From Stentor roeselii (taxonomy: Eukaryota; Ciliophora; Heterotrichea; Heterotrichida; Stentoridae), in contig RSEH01000025.1 in the NCBI GenBank assembly GCA_006503475.1, positions 62,001 through 126,000 on the forward strand: 64,000 nt of DNA. Direction: 5' to 3'. The position numbers and the translations under genes were made by a program. Below are positions 36,733-46,038 of the stretch, piece by piece; position 1 is the stretch's first letter; every line of letters starts with the position of its first letter. The notes under the pieces were generated by a model. It saw nothing but the letters and a program-made list of their open reading frames with translations, made no database searches and was not told the origin of the DNA.

Positions 36733-37317
36733 ATGAAACTTGTTCCCGATACCAGCCCTCAGCAGGATTTGATAGAAACTTTAAAAATCACCCTCGAGAC
36801 GCAGGAAATAATCGAGCTCAACCACAAGCCTGATAAGCCCCGGAACTATCGTTATTGGACTCTAGAGGAAGATGAAAAGCTTTCAGGCCTTGCAAGGGAC
36901 CTGAATTACGACTGGCGGAAAATCACCCAATTTTTTCCATCGAGAAATTCTTCAGAAGTCGAACAGCGGTGGAGGCAAAGGATCGATCCTTCAACTAAAA
37001 AGACTTCTTGGTCCAAAGAAGAGGATATTGTCCTTGAGTCCATGTATCAGAAATTTGGAGGCAAATGGAAAATTATTGCAAATTATCTTCCTGGAAGACT
37101 TCCTAGCAGTATTAAAAACAGGTTCTATGGAAAAATTCATAAGCAAATCGTGAATCAGAAAAATGAAATGAAGGTCTTGGATGATAAGAAAAGTTTAATT
37201 GATGAGGATGAGTTGCTTGATAGTTTGCTTGACTTGTCGGATAATGAAGAGTCTTGTTCGAAAAGAACGGATTGCATTAATGAACTTTGCATTGACAAGA
37301 CTTTGCAGGATAATTAG
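36733..37317 (+). CDS. Myb-type (R2R3-like) DNA-binding protein
   Basis: 194 residues with two adjacent Myb/SANT repeats, about 37-90 and 91-140. Repeat one: YWTLEEDEKLSGLARDLNYDWRKI...VEQRWRQRIDP. Repeat two: SWSKEEDIVLESMYQKFGGKWKII...LPSSIKNRFYGKI. Tryptophan spacing and the SxIKNRFYGK recognition helix fit c-Myb-type DNA binding; such two-repeat proteins are common in ciliates. The acidic tail (SLIDEDELLDSLLDLSDNEE) could activate transcription. It acts in the nucleus, target unknown. Confidence 0.9.
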   Translation: MKLVPDTSPQQDLIETLKITLETQEIIELNHKPDKPRNYRYWTLEEDEKLSGLARDLNYDWRKITQFFPSRNSSEVEQRWRQRIDPSTKKTSWSKEEDIVLESMYQKFGGKWKIIANYLPGRLPSSIKNRFYGKIHKQIVNQKNEMKVLDDKKSLIDEDELLDSLLDLSDNEESCSKRTDCINELCIDKTLQDN

Positions 37318-37616
37318 ATAGTTTAGTCATTCATTAGAAGGTAAAAATGATTATAATAGAGGCTGATTATTTTCATAGTGAATTATTTTGGAATGTAGAA
37401 TTGTAAAATAAGACTTCATTATTTTATTTATAAATAATTTGAAAATAAATCTTGGTAGCTAGAATTTTAGGGATAATTATTTTTCTGTTTTTTTAGTTGT
37501 TGTTTCAATCTATTTTTTTAACATTTTGAGATGGATTCATGGATGATTCACTTACAATTTTTAATTGAGTTCAATACATCTTGTTTAACTACAGAATTAG
37601 GTATTTTTTAAAATGA
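37318..37616. other. AT-rich intergenic region
   Basis: About 300 bp between the Myb gene and the next plus-strand gene. I see no frame or RNA in it. No upstream exon that would supply an in-frame ATG for the next gene could be found here with a 15- or 16-nt intron. Confidence 0.5.
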
Positions 37617-39194
37617 TTGAATAAATTGAACATCAAAAAGCCAATATCGTTAGCAATTCTAGAGCAATACTTTTCATCAATTTGCTCCAGTTTATCAAAA
37701 GGGGAGATAGACGCATCACTACTCTCAAAGTCAGAACCCATGAAAGAAGTTCTAAAAGACTGCCTCTCCGCAATTCACGACCTATCCCTTGAAATCTACA
37801 TCCTAATGAGTTCCAGTCTAAAAGACATCGATTACATTCAAAAGACATCAGACATGCGATTCAGTTCAGTCCTAATAAACAAGCTTCTAAAGATAGCAGT
37901 GATGATCGAAGACAACAGGTACCGATCAACAAGCGAGCCAGCCTTTCAAGGATTTACTCACAGCGAAGCAGATGAAGACTCAAAAGACTTGGGACAAGAG
38001 CTTGAAGTGCGAGTTTCGCGAATAACAGCGCGAATCTTAAACATCTGGAAGAAAATCGTGACTCCTCAGAAAGAATCTGGCATAATTTGTTGTTGTTTCT
38101 TGCTTTTGTACTGTGAAGTTGATAAATCGATTCAAATTTCACATTCGCTTCGGGTTAAATACGACCGAGCAGTTAATTTGATGAGAGAATACTCAGCAAA
38201 TCCAGGGTATGTCGTGACAGTTGTAAGGAAAACGAGAGATTATATTGAAAAAGAACAGATTTCTCCAGAGATCATCAGAAGAATTCATGAAGCGCTCGGA
38301 AAGACGACATATGACCAGGTTAGGAATATGGATAATACTTTTACAGCACTTGCTTTATATGAACTGGTCTTGTTTGCTACTAAGTTTTTCCAGGATCTCT
38401 ACAAAAAAAGATATGGGTTCGATGTTTTTGATAGAAACTTGCTCGAACCTCTTAGAAAACCGGTTAATTTATCAGGAAAAACTTTTGGGATCTCACAGTC
38501 TGAAAACTTTGGAATTGTTTTGAGTGTTGATAGTCCAAGACCCAGTACCTCCAGGTCACCCTTAAAGCGACCCAGTCTGAACCCCTTGCCCTTGAAATCC
38601 CTATCAATGACTCAATCACCAGTAAAACTAAGAATTTCTTCAACCGCAAGGGCTGAAAGCAAAGAAAAATTTAAACCTGCCACTGCTTTTTTAATGATAA
38701 GTCCTCAAAAAACCCCTTCCAAGACAAGGGTCTTCAAATCAGGTCTTAAGTCGGTTTCCCCTGTGAAAAAAACTCGAAAAGAGGAAAGATTCAGTCTTGA
38801 GTCACGTTTTCTCCCTTCTCAGCCCAGCAGCAGGTCAAGCAACAGTCTAAGCCCCAGGAAAAACAACGGCCTGGAGAAGAGCGAAACCGTTGATCACAGT
38901 GACCTTCTAGAAGAAATGCAGTATCAACAATTTATTGAAGAAAAGTTCAGAAATTTCTTAGTTTCCAAACTAAACGACTTCGAATTCGACGATTCCATTG
39001 AAAACAGAATCAAAAACGAAGAAAAAGTCTTCAAAAATCGAGAAGTTTGGATGAAAGAATTCGAATCAAAAATAGGAGCTATTCGGTTTAACGCGATAAA
39101 AAAACTCGGAGATGAAAAAAGATTCACAGCAGAAATGATCAGGGCTCAAAAACAACTAGAACTGATGGAAAAGCGTATAAAGCCTTATCAGTAA
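37617..39194 (+). CDS. Hypothetical helical protein with Ser/Pro-rich middle; start uncertain
   Basis: About 525 codons, family not recognised. The N-terminal 290 residues are helical (IHDLSLEIYILMSSSLKDI, YELVLFATKFFQDLYKKRYG) and look like a folded domain; residues about 295-420 are disordered with many SP sites (SPRPSTSRSPLKRPSLNP); the C-terminus is coiled coil (MIRAQKQLELMEKRI). The first codon after the in-frame TGA is TTG at 37617. The first in-frame ATG is at 37740 (residue 42), yet residues 2-41 look coding. An ATG at 37613 lies one base out of frame. Either translation starts at 37740, or a small indel or an unusual intron hides the true start. Confidence 0.75.
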   Translation: MNKLNIKKPISLAILEQYFSSICSSLSKGEIDASLLSKSEPMKEVLKDCLSAIHDLSLEIYILMSSSLKDIDYIQKTSDMRFSSVLINKLLKIAVMIEDNRYRSTSEPAFQGFTHSEADEDSKDLGQELEVRVSRITARILNIWKKIVTPQKESGIICCCFLLLYCEVDKSIQISHSLRVKYDRAVNLMREYSANPGYVVTVVRKTRDYIEKEQISPEIIRRIHEALGKTTYDQVRNMDNTFTALALYELVLFATKFFQDLYKKRYGFDVFDRNLLEPLRKPVNLSGKTFGISQSENFGIVLSVDSPRPSTSRSPLKRPSLNPLPLKSLSMTQSPVKLRISSTARAESKEKFKPATAFLMISPQKTPSKTRVFKSGLKSVSPVKKTRKEERFSLESRFLPSQPSSRSSNSLSPRKNNGLEKSETVDHSDLLEEMQYQQFIEEKFRNFLVSKLNDFEFDDSIENRIKNEEKVFKNREVWMKEFESKIGAIRFNAIKKLGDEKRFTAEMIRAQKQLELMEKRIKPYQ

Positions 39195-39288
39195 ATTCTT
39201 AATCATAAAGTCTAATAATCTATCAATAAATAAAATCTTCAACAACCAAAAAATTCAAGTTCGAGGCTAATCCGACCTTTACAATAAA

Positions 39289-39873
39289 ATGGAAAACGAA
39301 AACCAAGCACCGAACTACAAGCCAGGCCTCGAAGGAATTCTGCGCCGTTCAAGCCACCCAGTTGCCCTAATATTTCATTACCTATTCAAGATCATGGCAC
39401 TTATCTCATTCATATTCTTAGACCTTCTGATAGACGACACAATAGTCAACTTTATTATCACCCTTCTTCTCTGCTGCGCTGATTTTTGGGCTGTTCAAAA
39501 TGTCACAGGTCGCTTGTTAGTCGCTCTTCGATGGCGAAATAAAGTAGAAGATGATGGAACCGAACGATGGGTCTATGAAAGCTTGAATGAAAAACATGAA
39601 AATAATAAAGTTGACAGCTGGGGCTTCTGGCTTGGGCTTTATGCTTATGTCGCGGTCTGGGGACTTATGCTACTTGCCTCACTCATCTCACTCAGTCCTT
39701 TTGATGTAAAGTTTAGCTAGATCATTGAAGTTCTTGTCTGTCTAGGACTTGGAGCAGTCAATTTGTATGGATTTACTATGTGTAGAAAAGACTATTTGCA
39801 GAAAATTAGTGGAGCCATCTCGGTTGGGACTGCATTAGGAGGGTTTAAAGCAGGAGCTGATATTAAGATTTAG
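39289..39873 (+). CDS. TVP23: TVP23/FAM18-like Golgi membrane protein, one 15-nt intron
   Basis: A 189-residue four-helix protein of the TVP23 family (yeast Tvp23 is 199 residues), resident in the late Golgi and involved in membrane traffic. Coding parts 39289-39705 and 39721-39873. Landmarks: SSHPVALIFHYLFKIMALIS, LLLCCADFWAVQNVTGRLLVALRWRN (the family's most conserved segment), WVYESLNEK and, after the intron, GLGAVNLYGFTMCRKD. Removal of the intron at 39706-39720, which carries the in-frame TAG, supplies the last helix and the conserved end (GGFKAGADIKI). Confidence 0.95.
39706..39720 (+). other. Intron, 15 nt, in TVP23
   Basis: GTAAAGTTTAGCTAG, A at position 10; the TAG at its end is the in-frame stop otherwise truncating TVP23 before its last helix. 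Confidence 0.94.
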
Positions 39874-40060
39874 GATAGGCTGGATAAATTTTTTTGGGAA
39901 TTGAGATTTCGAAGTGGAATGGAGGAAAGGGTTGATTTTGAATTTTTAGATTAGAATAAAATTTAGGGGATTTTGGGATTTTTAGGATGGTGAAAGTGAT
40001 GATTTAATATGGATAAACCTAGTTCTATACCTAAATTTAAAATATTTCATTATAAAAACG

Positions 40061-40972
40061 ATGGCTGAAACCACATCTGAGGATATCAAAGACCTTCAAG
40101 ATTCCCAGCCAAAAGAATGTCCACATGTTCTTATATCATTAAGACCAAAACCCCAATCAGAAGAAATCGAAGATTCTCCGATTCCCTTCACCGACGTTTT
40201 TGAAAGTATTTATCAAAGACAACAAGCTCTCGGAAGCAAGCTCTCAACCCTCAGAATGACCCACAAGGCAAACATAATCAGCCAAATGCGCCAAGTTCCA
40301 GAAATAAACGAAAACTCTCGAAAAATCGCTGAAAACCTAAACCAAGACCTTGAAAAACTGCTTGAATCTCCTTCAACAAAAACCAAAGAAAACTCTAAAT
40401 CTTCTAAAAAGGTTTCAAAGTTAGGAAAAAAATCGAAAACCCTGAAAAAGCCAAAAGGTTTGAAGCCAAAAAAGGGAAAAAAGACGAAATATGATTCAAT
40501 TTTAAGCAGTCCGATGTCTTCAGAACTTTTTAAACATAGCAGAAGTCTTGACTTTCTTTCACTGCCCGTCAGTCCTCAGAAGTCGCCGAAGAGTGTCGTC
40601 GACAGGGTCCAGTGCTGGAAAGAAGAGCGTGACAAGCGACTTGCTGATAAAAAACGTGAGAAGGACATCAGTGATATGCTGGAATGCACTTTCACGCCGT
40701 ATCTTATCAGCAGGTCAGAGGTTAATGATACTGGAAGTGTCATTACTAAAAGTAAGTCGCGATTTTCATTTAGAACTGCTAGTCCTTCTAAGTGTATGAG
40801 TCCTTTACCTGAGTATCCTTCAAAAGTAGCGCTGTTTAGTTGCTTGTATTCTCAGATATCTCCGGTCAAGGTTACTATCGCCTACGATTCAGGCTACAAC
40901 CAAAAAGACTTCCTCTCCCGTGCCAAGCCGATGGCTTGTTACCAGCTGGATAATTCAGATGATAGTTTTTAA
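40061..40972 (+). CDS. Hypothetical basic, low-complexity protein
   Basis: 303 residues, not recognised. A Lys-rich centre (LKKPKGLKPKKGKKTK) lies between an acidic start and a C-terminal half with repeated SP sites (LPVSPQKSPKSV, SPSKCMSPLPEYPSK). The segment VQCWKEERDKRLADKKREK...LECTFTPYLISRSE resembles the ECTFTPxI-type motif common in ciliate and trypanosome cytoskeletal proteins, where F-x-P-x repeats mark microtubule-associated families; that is only suggestive. It ends 12 bp before the next plus-strand gene. Confidence 0.72.
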   Translation: MAETTSEDIKDLQDSQPKECPHVLISLRPKPQSEEIEDSPIPFTDVFESIYQRQQALGSKLSTLRMTHKANIISQMRQVPEINENSRKIAENLNQDLEKLLESPSTKTKENSKSSKKVSKLGKKSKTLKKPKGLKPKKGKKTKYDSILSSPMSSELFKHSRSLDFLSLPVSPQKSPKSVVDRVQCWKEERDKRLADKKREKDISDMLECTFTPYLISRSEVNDTGSVITKSKSRFSFRTASPSKCMSPLPEYPSKVALFSCLYSQISPVKVTIAYDSGYNQKDFLSRAKPMACYQLDNSDDSF

Positions 40973-40984
40973 ACATCTATTAAA

Positions 40985-41944
40985 ATGGATCAAAGATTTT
41001 CTAAAGCCCAGCAAGAAGCGAAAGAATACGTCGAGCTTCACAACCTCGAAAAGATGATCGGAGAGATGTTAAACGCTTTAGTTTATGCGAAGGATCCAAA
41101 TCCCACCATTTTCATGATCAAGTACCTTGCGAATAGAACGAATTCTGATGACTTGGAAAAAAATTTCATCTTTCTAGGAGAAGTCCATGCACCTAAACCA
41201 GCAGAAAATTTGATTGCTTCGAAGGAATCAGAAGAAATAAAAGACCAGACTGAGCATAAGACTAAAGATACTCCAAGTGTTCATATTCCTCAGCCTTCCT
41301 TACAACATGACTTGCCTGATAAGAGTTCCAAAATAGAACAGAATGAAAATGAACGTAAAGATGAAAAAAATCTTGAAGGGCATGAAGAAACTACTACAAA
41401 TCAACCTGCTTTGGAAAGTACTAAGAAAAATGAGGTTGAGGAGGATAAGCATATGAAAGGAAATGTTGAAAGCCATCATTCAACTGGAAATAATGATGAT
41501 CTTCAAGATCTGGAAGAAAAAAAGAAAGTGAAGGAAGCGAAAAGGAAGATGAAAGAAGATAAAAAAGTTGCTGAAGAAACAAGGATTGAAGAAGAAAAAA
41601 AAGCTGAAGAACTAAAAAGACTTGAAGAAGAAAAATTACAAGCGAAAGCAGCCCGTAAAAAAGCGAAGGAAGAAAAGAAAAAAGCTGAAGAGGATAAAAA
41701 GACTGCAGATGAAAAATTGGCTGAAGTTCAATCAAAACCAGTAGAAGTAAAAACCGAAGAACACAAAACTCATGACACCGAAAAACCTGAAGAAATTAAA
41801 GAACCTCCTGTTGAAGACCAGACCTCAGAAAATCCTAACCCAACCAAACATGACTCAATAACCCATGAGCCTGGAGACCCTTCTGTAGAAACTCCTCAAG
41901 AAACTAAACCAAATCCAGAAGAATCTCACAAACAATCAGAATAA
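40985..41944 (+). CDS. RIIa/Dpy-30-like docking domain protein with Lys/Glu-rich tail
   Basis: 319 residues. Residues about 8-50 (AKEYVELHNLEKMIGEMLNA...NPTIFMIKYLAN) resemble the dimerization/docking helices of PKA regulatory subunits and Dpy-30 (helix, then P-x-x-F-x-x-x-Y/F-L). The rest is low complexity: a long Lys/Glu/Ala-rich single-helix-like region (about 170-245) and an acidic, Pro/Thr-rich end. Such proteins dock to AKAP-type helices, for example in cilia. A clear paralogue for the docking part lies tail to tail 22 bp away. Confidence 0.82.
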   Translation: MDQRFSKAQQEAKEYVELHNLEKMIGEMLNALVYAKDPNPTIFMIKYLANRTNSDDLEKNFIFLGEVHAPKPAENLIASKESEEIKDQTEHKTKDTPSVHIPQPSLQHDLPDKSSKIEQNENERKDEKNLEGHEETTTNQPALESTKKNEVEEDKHMKGNVESHHSTGNNDDLQDLEEKKKVKEAKRKMKEDKKVAEETRIEEEKKAEELKRLEEEKLQAKAARKKAKEEKKKAEEDKKTADEKLAEVQSKPVEVKTEEHKTHDTEKPEEIKEPPVEDQTSENPNPTKHDSITHEPGDPSVETPQETKPNPEESHKQSE

Positions 41945-41966
41945 TTCTAAGTAAAATTCTTAAAGT

Positions 41967-42668
41967 TCAACCTTCACTCTGACTATCTTCATCTCTTTCA
42001 AAGCTTTCTGAGCTTTTTGAGCTGACTGAACTTTTTGAACTTGATTTTTTTTCTTCTGGGTGGGGAATTATAGGGATTGATTTATCTGTTTCAGTGGTAT
42101 TATGAGTTTCTTTCGATATGTTTGGAGGATTTGATTGATTTTCGGGGTTTTTTTCGGGGTTTTGACTCTCGATGCTGGGTGAGCTTTTAGAACTTACAGA
42201 ACTTTTTGGACTTTTCTTGTGATTGGTGTTAGTTTCTTTAGAATCTTCTTTTGTTCGAGGTTGGTCATCTTTGGAAATTCCTTCTGACAATTGTATTTTC
42301 TTTGATTTTTTTCTTTTCTCACTGTCAGAAGAAGAACTCGAGCTGCTAGACTTTTTTACTTTCCCCTTAGTGTCTATAACACCCACTTCTTTGTTGTTTT
42401 CAGACGGTTGAGAAATAGTTCCAGGCTTATAAGATTCATGATTTAATCCAGATGATTTCTCACTTTGAGCCTTGATTAAAATTCCAGAAGCCTTTTGTTC
42501 AGATTCCGAGAGTTTAGACGCAAGAAACTTGATCATGAAAATTGTTGGATGCTCACATTTGTTGTAAATCAAAGAGTTGAGCATTTCATTGAGAATCTTA
42601 TCAAGCTTGTGCTTATCAACATATTCCTTAGCTTCTATTTGAGATTTTGATAGTTTCTGAGCACTCAT
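41967..42668 (-). CDS. RIIa/Dpy-30-like docking domain protein with Ser-rich tail
   Basis: 233 residues, paralogue of the gene ending at 41944. The docking helices (AKEYVDKHKLDKILNEMLNS...HPTIFMIKFLAS) are about two thirds identical to its neighbour. The tail differs: Ser/Lys-rich with runs such as KKSSSSSSSSDSEKRKKSKK and repeated SSKSS near the end, likely heavily phosphorylated and disordered. The convergent arrangement suggests an inverted local duplication in which only the docking domain stayed conserved. Confidence 0.82.
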   Translation of the reverse strand: MSAQKLSKSQIEAKEYVDKHKLDKILNEMLNSLIYNKCEHPTIFMIKFLASKLSESEQKASGILIKAQSEKSSGLNHESYKPGTISQPSENNKEVGVIDTKGKVKKSSSSSSSSDSEKRKKSKKIQLSEGISKDDQPRTKEDSKETNTNHKKSPKSSVSSKSSPSIESQNPEKNPENQSNPPNISKETHNTTETDKSIPIIPHPEEKKSSSKSSVSSKSSESFERDEDSQSEG

Positions 42669-42912
42669 TAGTTTATTACTATGAAAACGATAAATAATCA
42701 GCTAATTTAAATCTAGAGAAAAAAGAAACCTTCCAAATTCTCCAGTATTTTAAGTTACCAAAGCCATCAACTCTTCAAAATCTCTTAAACCCCTTCACCA
42801 CTCACCTAAAAATCCCAAAATCACGCTAAAACCTTCTAAAAATCATCACTTTTCCCTCCAAACTCGATCAAAACTAAAATTTTTATCAGGAAAATTTTCA
42901 AAAATTAAATAA

Positions 42913-45288
42913 ATGGAATCCTTCGCTTTCTGGGAAAACTTTCAAGACCTGCACCCTTTACGTCTTCAGTTAAAATCTCCAGTTCATTCATCTTCAGCTT
43001 TAAAAGATTCTCTTCTTCTTCTGACAGAGGATTCTTTAATCAACCAGGTTCGAAATTCATCAAAACTTGTCCATATGAGCTTCCGTGAGTCGATTCAATT
43101 AATAACAGCAAACCTTTCCTTGGTCTACCTGTTGTCAGACAAGGGCCAGGTCTGGGCTTACGGTTCAGATGATTTGAATTCAGGCTTATTTTGCTCGGAA
43201 TCTTTTTTTTCATCATCGGTTCCTGTCAAAATACCGCACTTTGAAGACTGTCCCTTGTCGAAGCTCTCCTTGTCGAGATGTCATGCTGCTGGCATCTCTA
43301 ATGCTGGAGCGCTTCTTACTTGGGGAACAGGGCAAAACGGCGAATTGGGTGATGTCAAAATTCAAACTTCGATGCCGAAACCTGTAGAAAAAGCTGGATT
43401 TTTTAAATCGAGTGATGTCGCTTGTGGAAATAACTTTACTGCTGTTTGCACGGAAGCTGGGTTTTTGTTTTTTTTTGGGAAAAAAAAGAATTGTGATAAA
43501 TGTAAGAAATCGTCTTCTTTTCCGTGTACTGTTGATGAACTGCAGAATGATTTTGTTAATCGGATTTTTCCTTATAATGAAGAACTTGTCACAATCAACG
43601 ACCTAGGCGATGCAAAAATCTTGACCAAATGTTTTTGTGTTAATATTTTGCCTTGCAAGTCTAAAATCTCTGAAATTGTGAGTTTTGAAGGAGGAATGGC
43701 AGCTTTGGCATCAGATAAAAAAATGGTCTTTCTTTGGAAAAAGACTACAAAAGGTTGGATCACAGAAAATTTTTTAGTTCATTTCGGAGACATCATGAAA
43801 ATTTCACAAGTTCCAGGTAAAAGTATTGGAATCTTCGGAAAAGGTTTGAAATCAAAAAGTCTGAGAAGAGTTCGTGACTCAAACTTAATGGATTGCAGCT
43901 TCCGAAGCGCAACAGACTTAGAGAGAGTATCTTTTGAAGAGATTGTGAGTACTATGGGGTTCAAAGGCAAGATCTACTCTATGGATCAGGGAAAGATTTT
44001 CACATGTATTGAGAAGGTTTATGCGAAATTGATTAAAGTGGTCATGCAGTCAATCTGGAAGCATTCATACGGTTTAAGGATTTCCAGAACTTCAAGAAAC
44101 ATCGTATCAGCCCCTTTCAAATTAGAAAAAACCATCCAAATAGTAGTCAATCGCGAGCTATTAGAAGTTTTTACTCGTCTTAAAAAATGTCCAAAGAAGC
44201 AGCTCTCTTCCTTCATAACTCTATCTAATCGATTCGTCACAGTTAGTGTCGAAAAACACTGGAATCTGTGGAGTTCTCTAACAGCAGGATACAGAAAAGC
44301 TAGAAATATTTACAAACCTCTTCAACAACGAAGTGCAGGATTGTTAATCGGTACATTATTAACCAATTTTTCCTGTACTTTTATGCGTTTTTCATTCAAC
44401 CTACTAAAGACAAAGCCCCAAGAACTAAAAAATCTTTCAAAAAATGCCTTTTTCAACTTTTTCCTGGTAATTTCGAAGTGTTTAGAAAAATCAAGAATCA
44501 AATCATTAATGAGAGGTTTCCATAAACTAGAAAGTCAAATTTTTACTCACATTTCAAAGAAAAGTTCATTATCAATAGGTTCAAGTCATCCGATAGAAGT
44601 GCTTCCGAGTTACTCGACCAAAGGCCTGACTCAGCCGAATTCTCTGAGTCAAAGTTTCATGATTGACTCAGAGGCTTCGAATCATAACAAGTCCTTCAAG
44701 AAAAAGTGCGACTTAAGACCTCCGAAATATACTCCTTCTCATAAGATGTCAAATGGAAACCTTCCTTATTTTGAACACCTTTCTCCAAATAGCGATCTTA
44801 GTCCTGAACTTAAGTCACCTAGTCTTCGATCACAGATGTCGAAAAAAATGGCTCAAAAATCGTTTCAACCTGGAAAATTAAATTCTGTTACGGAAAGAAC
44901 ACTCAAGGCTTCTGGATCACAAACTTCTAGGAAATCTGGAAAGGAATCGAGGAAAATTCTCAGTTCTAATGATCCTCTTAGTCCTAAAGTTTTTATTAAA
45001 GTTGTGGAAGAACAGAAGTCGAGGAAATCTGGACAAAAAAGCATGGAAGTTCATACTTTTGCTTTTATTCAGAAAATTAACTCGCTTGACAATTTTTTGA
45101 AAAAAGTAGCAAGTCGTGTAATAAAAGACTATTTATCCTCAATCCTATTCATCCAAGAGGCAAAACCAAAAGTAGTCTCCTGGAAAACCAAGATGTTTTC
45201 ACTCGCTTTCAACAAGTTCTTCCGAGTTTTCACCCTCCTAACAAAAAGGCGAAAATCCTTTGCACTGACCCATCTAAAATCATCATAA
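42913..45288 (+). CDS. RCC1-like propeller fused to W-repeat helical region, second copy
   Basis: 791 residues with the architecture of the 24699 gene. Residues about 60-330 are RCC1-like blades, here better preserved: LLSDKGQVWAYGSDDLNSG, ISNAGALLTWGTGQNGELGD (the classic RCC1 repeat core), VCTEAGFLFFFGKKKNCDKC. Then come basic helices with F/W cores (RFVTVSVEKHWNLWSSLT, TFMRFSFNLLKTK, NAFFNFFLVISKCLEK), a Ser-rich disordered segment (about 560-720) and a last helical unit (KMFSLAFNKFFRVFTLLTKR). An insertion CDKCKK in the propeller could bind metal. The function is unknown; the shared design with the other copy argues for a lineage-specific family. Confidence 0.82.
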   Translation: MESFAFWENFQDLHPLRLQLKSPVHSSSALKDSLLLLTEDSLINQVRNSSKLVHMSFRESIQLITANLSLVYLLSDKGQVWAYGSDDLNSGLFCSESFFSSSVPVKIPHFEDCPLSKLSLSRCHAAGISNAGALLTWGTGQNGELGDVKIQTSMPKPVEKAGFFKSSDVACGNNFTAVCTEAGFLFFFGKKKNCDKCKKSSSFPCTVDELQNDFVNRIFPYNEELVTINDLGDAKILTKCFCVNILPCKSKISEIVSFEGGMAALASDKKMVFLWKKTTKGWITENFLVHFGDIMKISQVPGKSIGIFGKGLKSKSLRRVRDSNLMDCSFRSATDLERVSFEEIVSTMGFKGKIYSMDQGKIFTCIEKVYAKLIKVVMQSIWKHSYGLRISRTSRNIVSAPFKLEKTIQIVVNRELLEVFTRLKKCPKKQLSSFITLSNRFVTVSVEKHWNLWSSLTAGYRKARNIYKPLQQRSAGLLIGTLLTNFSCTFMRFSFNLLKTKPQELKNLSKNAFFNFFLVISKCLEKSRIKSLMRGFHKLESQIFTHISKKSSLSIGSSHPIEVLPSYSTKGLTQPNSLSQSFMIDSEASNHNKSFKKKCDLRPPKYTPSHKMSNGNLPYFEHLSPNSDLSPELKSPSLRSQMSKKMAQKSFQPGKLNSVTERTLKASGSQTSRKSGKESRKILSSNDPLSPKVFIKVVEEQKSRKSGQKSMEVHTFAFIQKINSLDNFLKKVASRVIKDYLSSILFIQEAKPKVVSWKTKMFSLAFNKFFRVFTLLTKRRKSFALTHLKSS

Positions 45289-45314
45289 CTTTGAAAATAA
45301 TAACTTTAACTAAC

Positions 45315-45845
45315 CTAAATGGTGAATTCAAACTTGTCTGAGTTGTGTTTTTGGAATTCCAGCTTGTTGATATTCGTGAAAGACTTGATCAATTGGCCAA
45401 TTTGCAATGTCGAAGATTTATCTGCTTGTTTTATCCAAACTGCGATTTTGTATCGTTTTTTCATTCGAATGGCGAGTTCTGCGCCACAAATGAACTCTGA
45501 TAATTCTTGACATGTCTGGCCTATCAAGCAAAGAGAGATCCGTGTCCAAGTTTCATCTACTTTTGAGATGTCTGGCATGAGAATCCAACGTCCTCCTCCT
45601 GCATTCATCGAGTCTTCCCATTCAGGTTTGATTGAGTCTCTGAATAGGTAAATGTCCCCTGTTTCATTCGTCATGTCACTTGCTGGTCGCATGTTGTTGT
45701 GAACCTGCCAAAACGACTCTGCTACGGTAAAGGTCGTGATTGTTGTCAGCCGATCTTCCCATTCTTTTACACTTTTTTCGTGCACGTTTGACGTTCTCTG
45801 CTTTGTCACGTAAAGTGTCCATGGGCTCTGAAGATCGTGCTCCAT
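45315..45845 (-). CDS. EIF4E: Translation initiation factor eIF4E (cap-binding)
   Basis: 176 residues, close to the eIF4E core. Cap-stacking tryptophans are present: Trp29 (VKEWED, matching human Trp56) and Trp76 with Glu77 (IKPEWEDS, matching Trp102-Glu103); Trp137 (IAVWIK) matches Trp166. Other landmarks: SPWTLYV at the start, VAESFWQVHNNM (dorsal eIF4G-binding helix region), GGRWIL and LCLIGQ. It binds the mRNA 5' cap and recruits eIF4G. The N-terminal extension seen in many eIF4Es is nearly absent. It is convergent with the RCC1-like gene (26 bp gap). Confidence 0.92.
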   Translation of the reverse strand: MEHDLQSPWTLYVTKQRTSNVHEKSVKEWEDRLTTITTFTVAESFWQVHNNMRPASDMTNETGDIYLFRDSIKPEWEDSMNAGGGRWILMPDISKVDETWTRISLCLIGQTCQELSEFICGAELAIRMKKRYKIAVWIKQADKSSTLQIGQLIKSFTNINKLEFQKHNSDKFEFTI

Positions 45846-46038
45846 TAGGATAGGCAGAAATATAAATGGAGCAATGGACCAAGTGAACTTTAAACATTAG
45901 AATACTAAACATTAAGAAGAAGGGTAAAACTATTGTATAACTACCGCCATTTACATAAGGTAAATCAGTTTAATATTATTAGAACTTCAATTAAATTATT
46001 ATTCCAAGAAAATATGAAAATAATATTTTAGTCAAATA

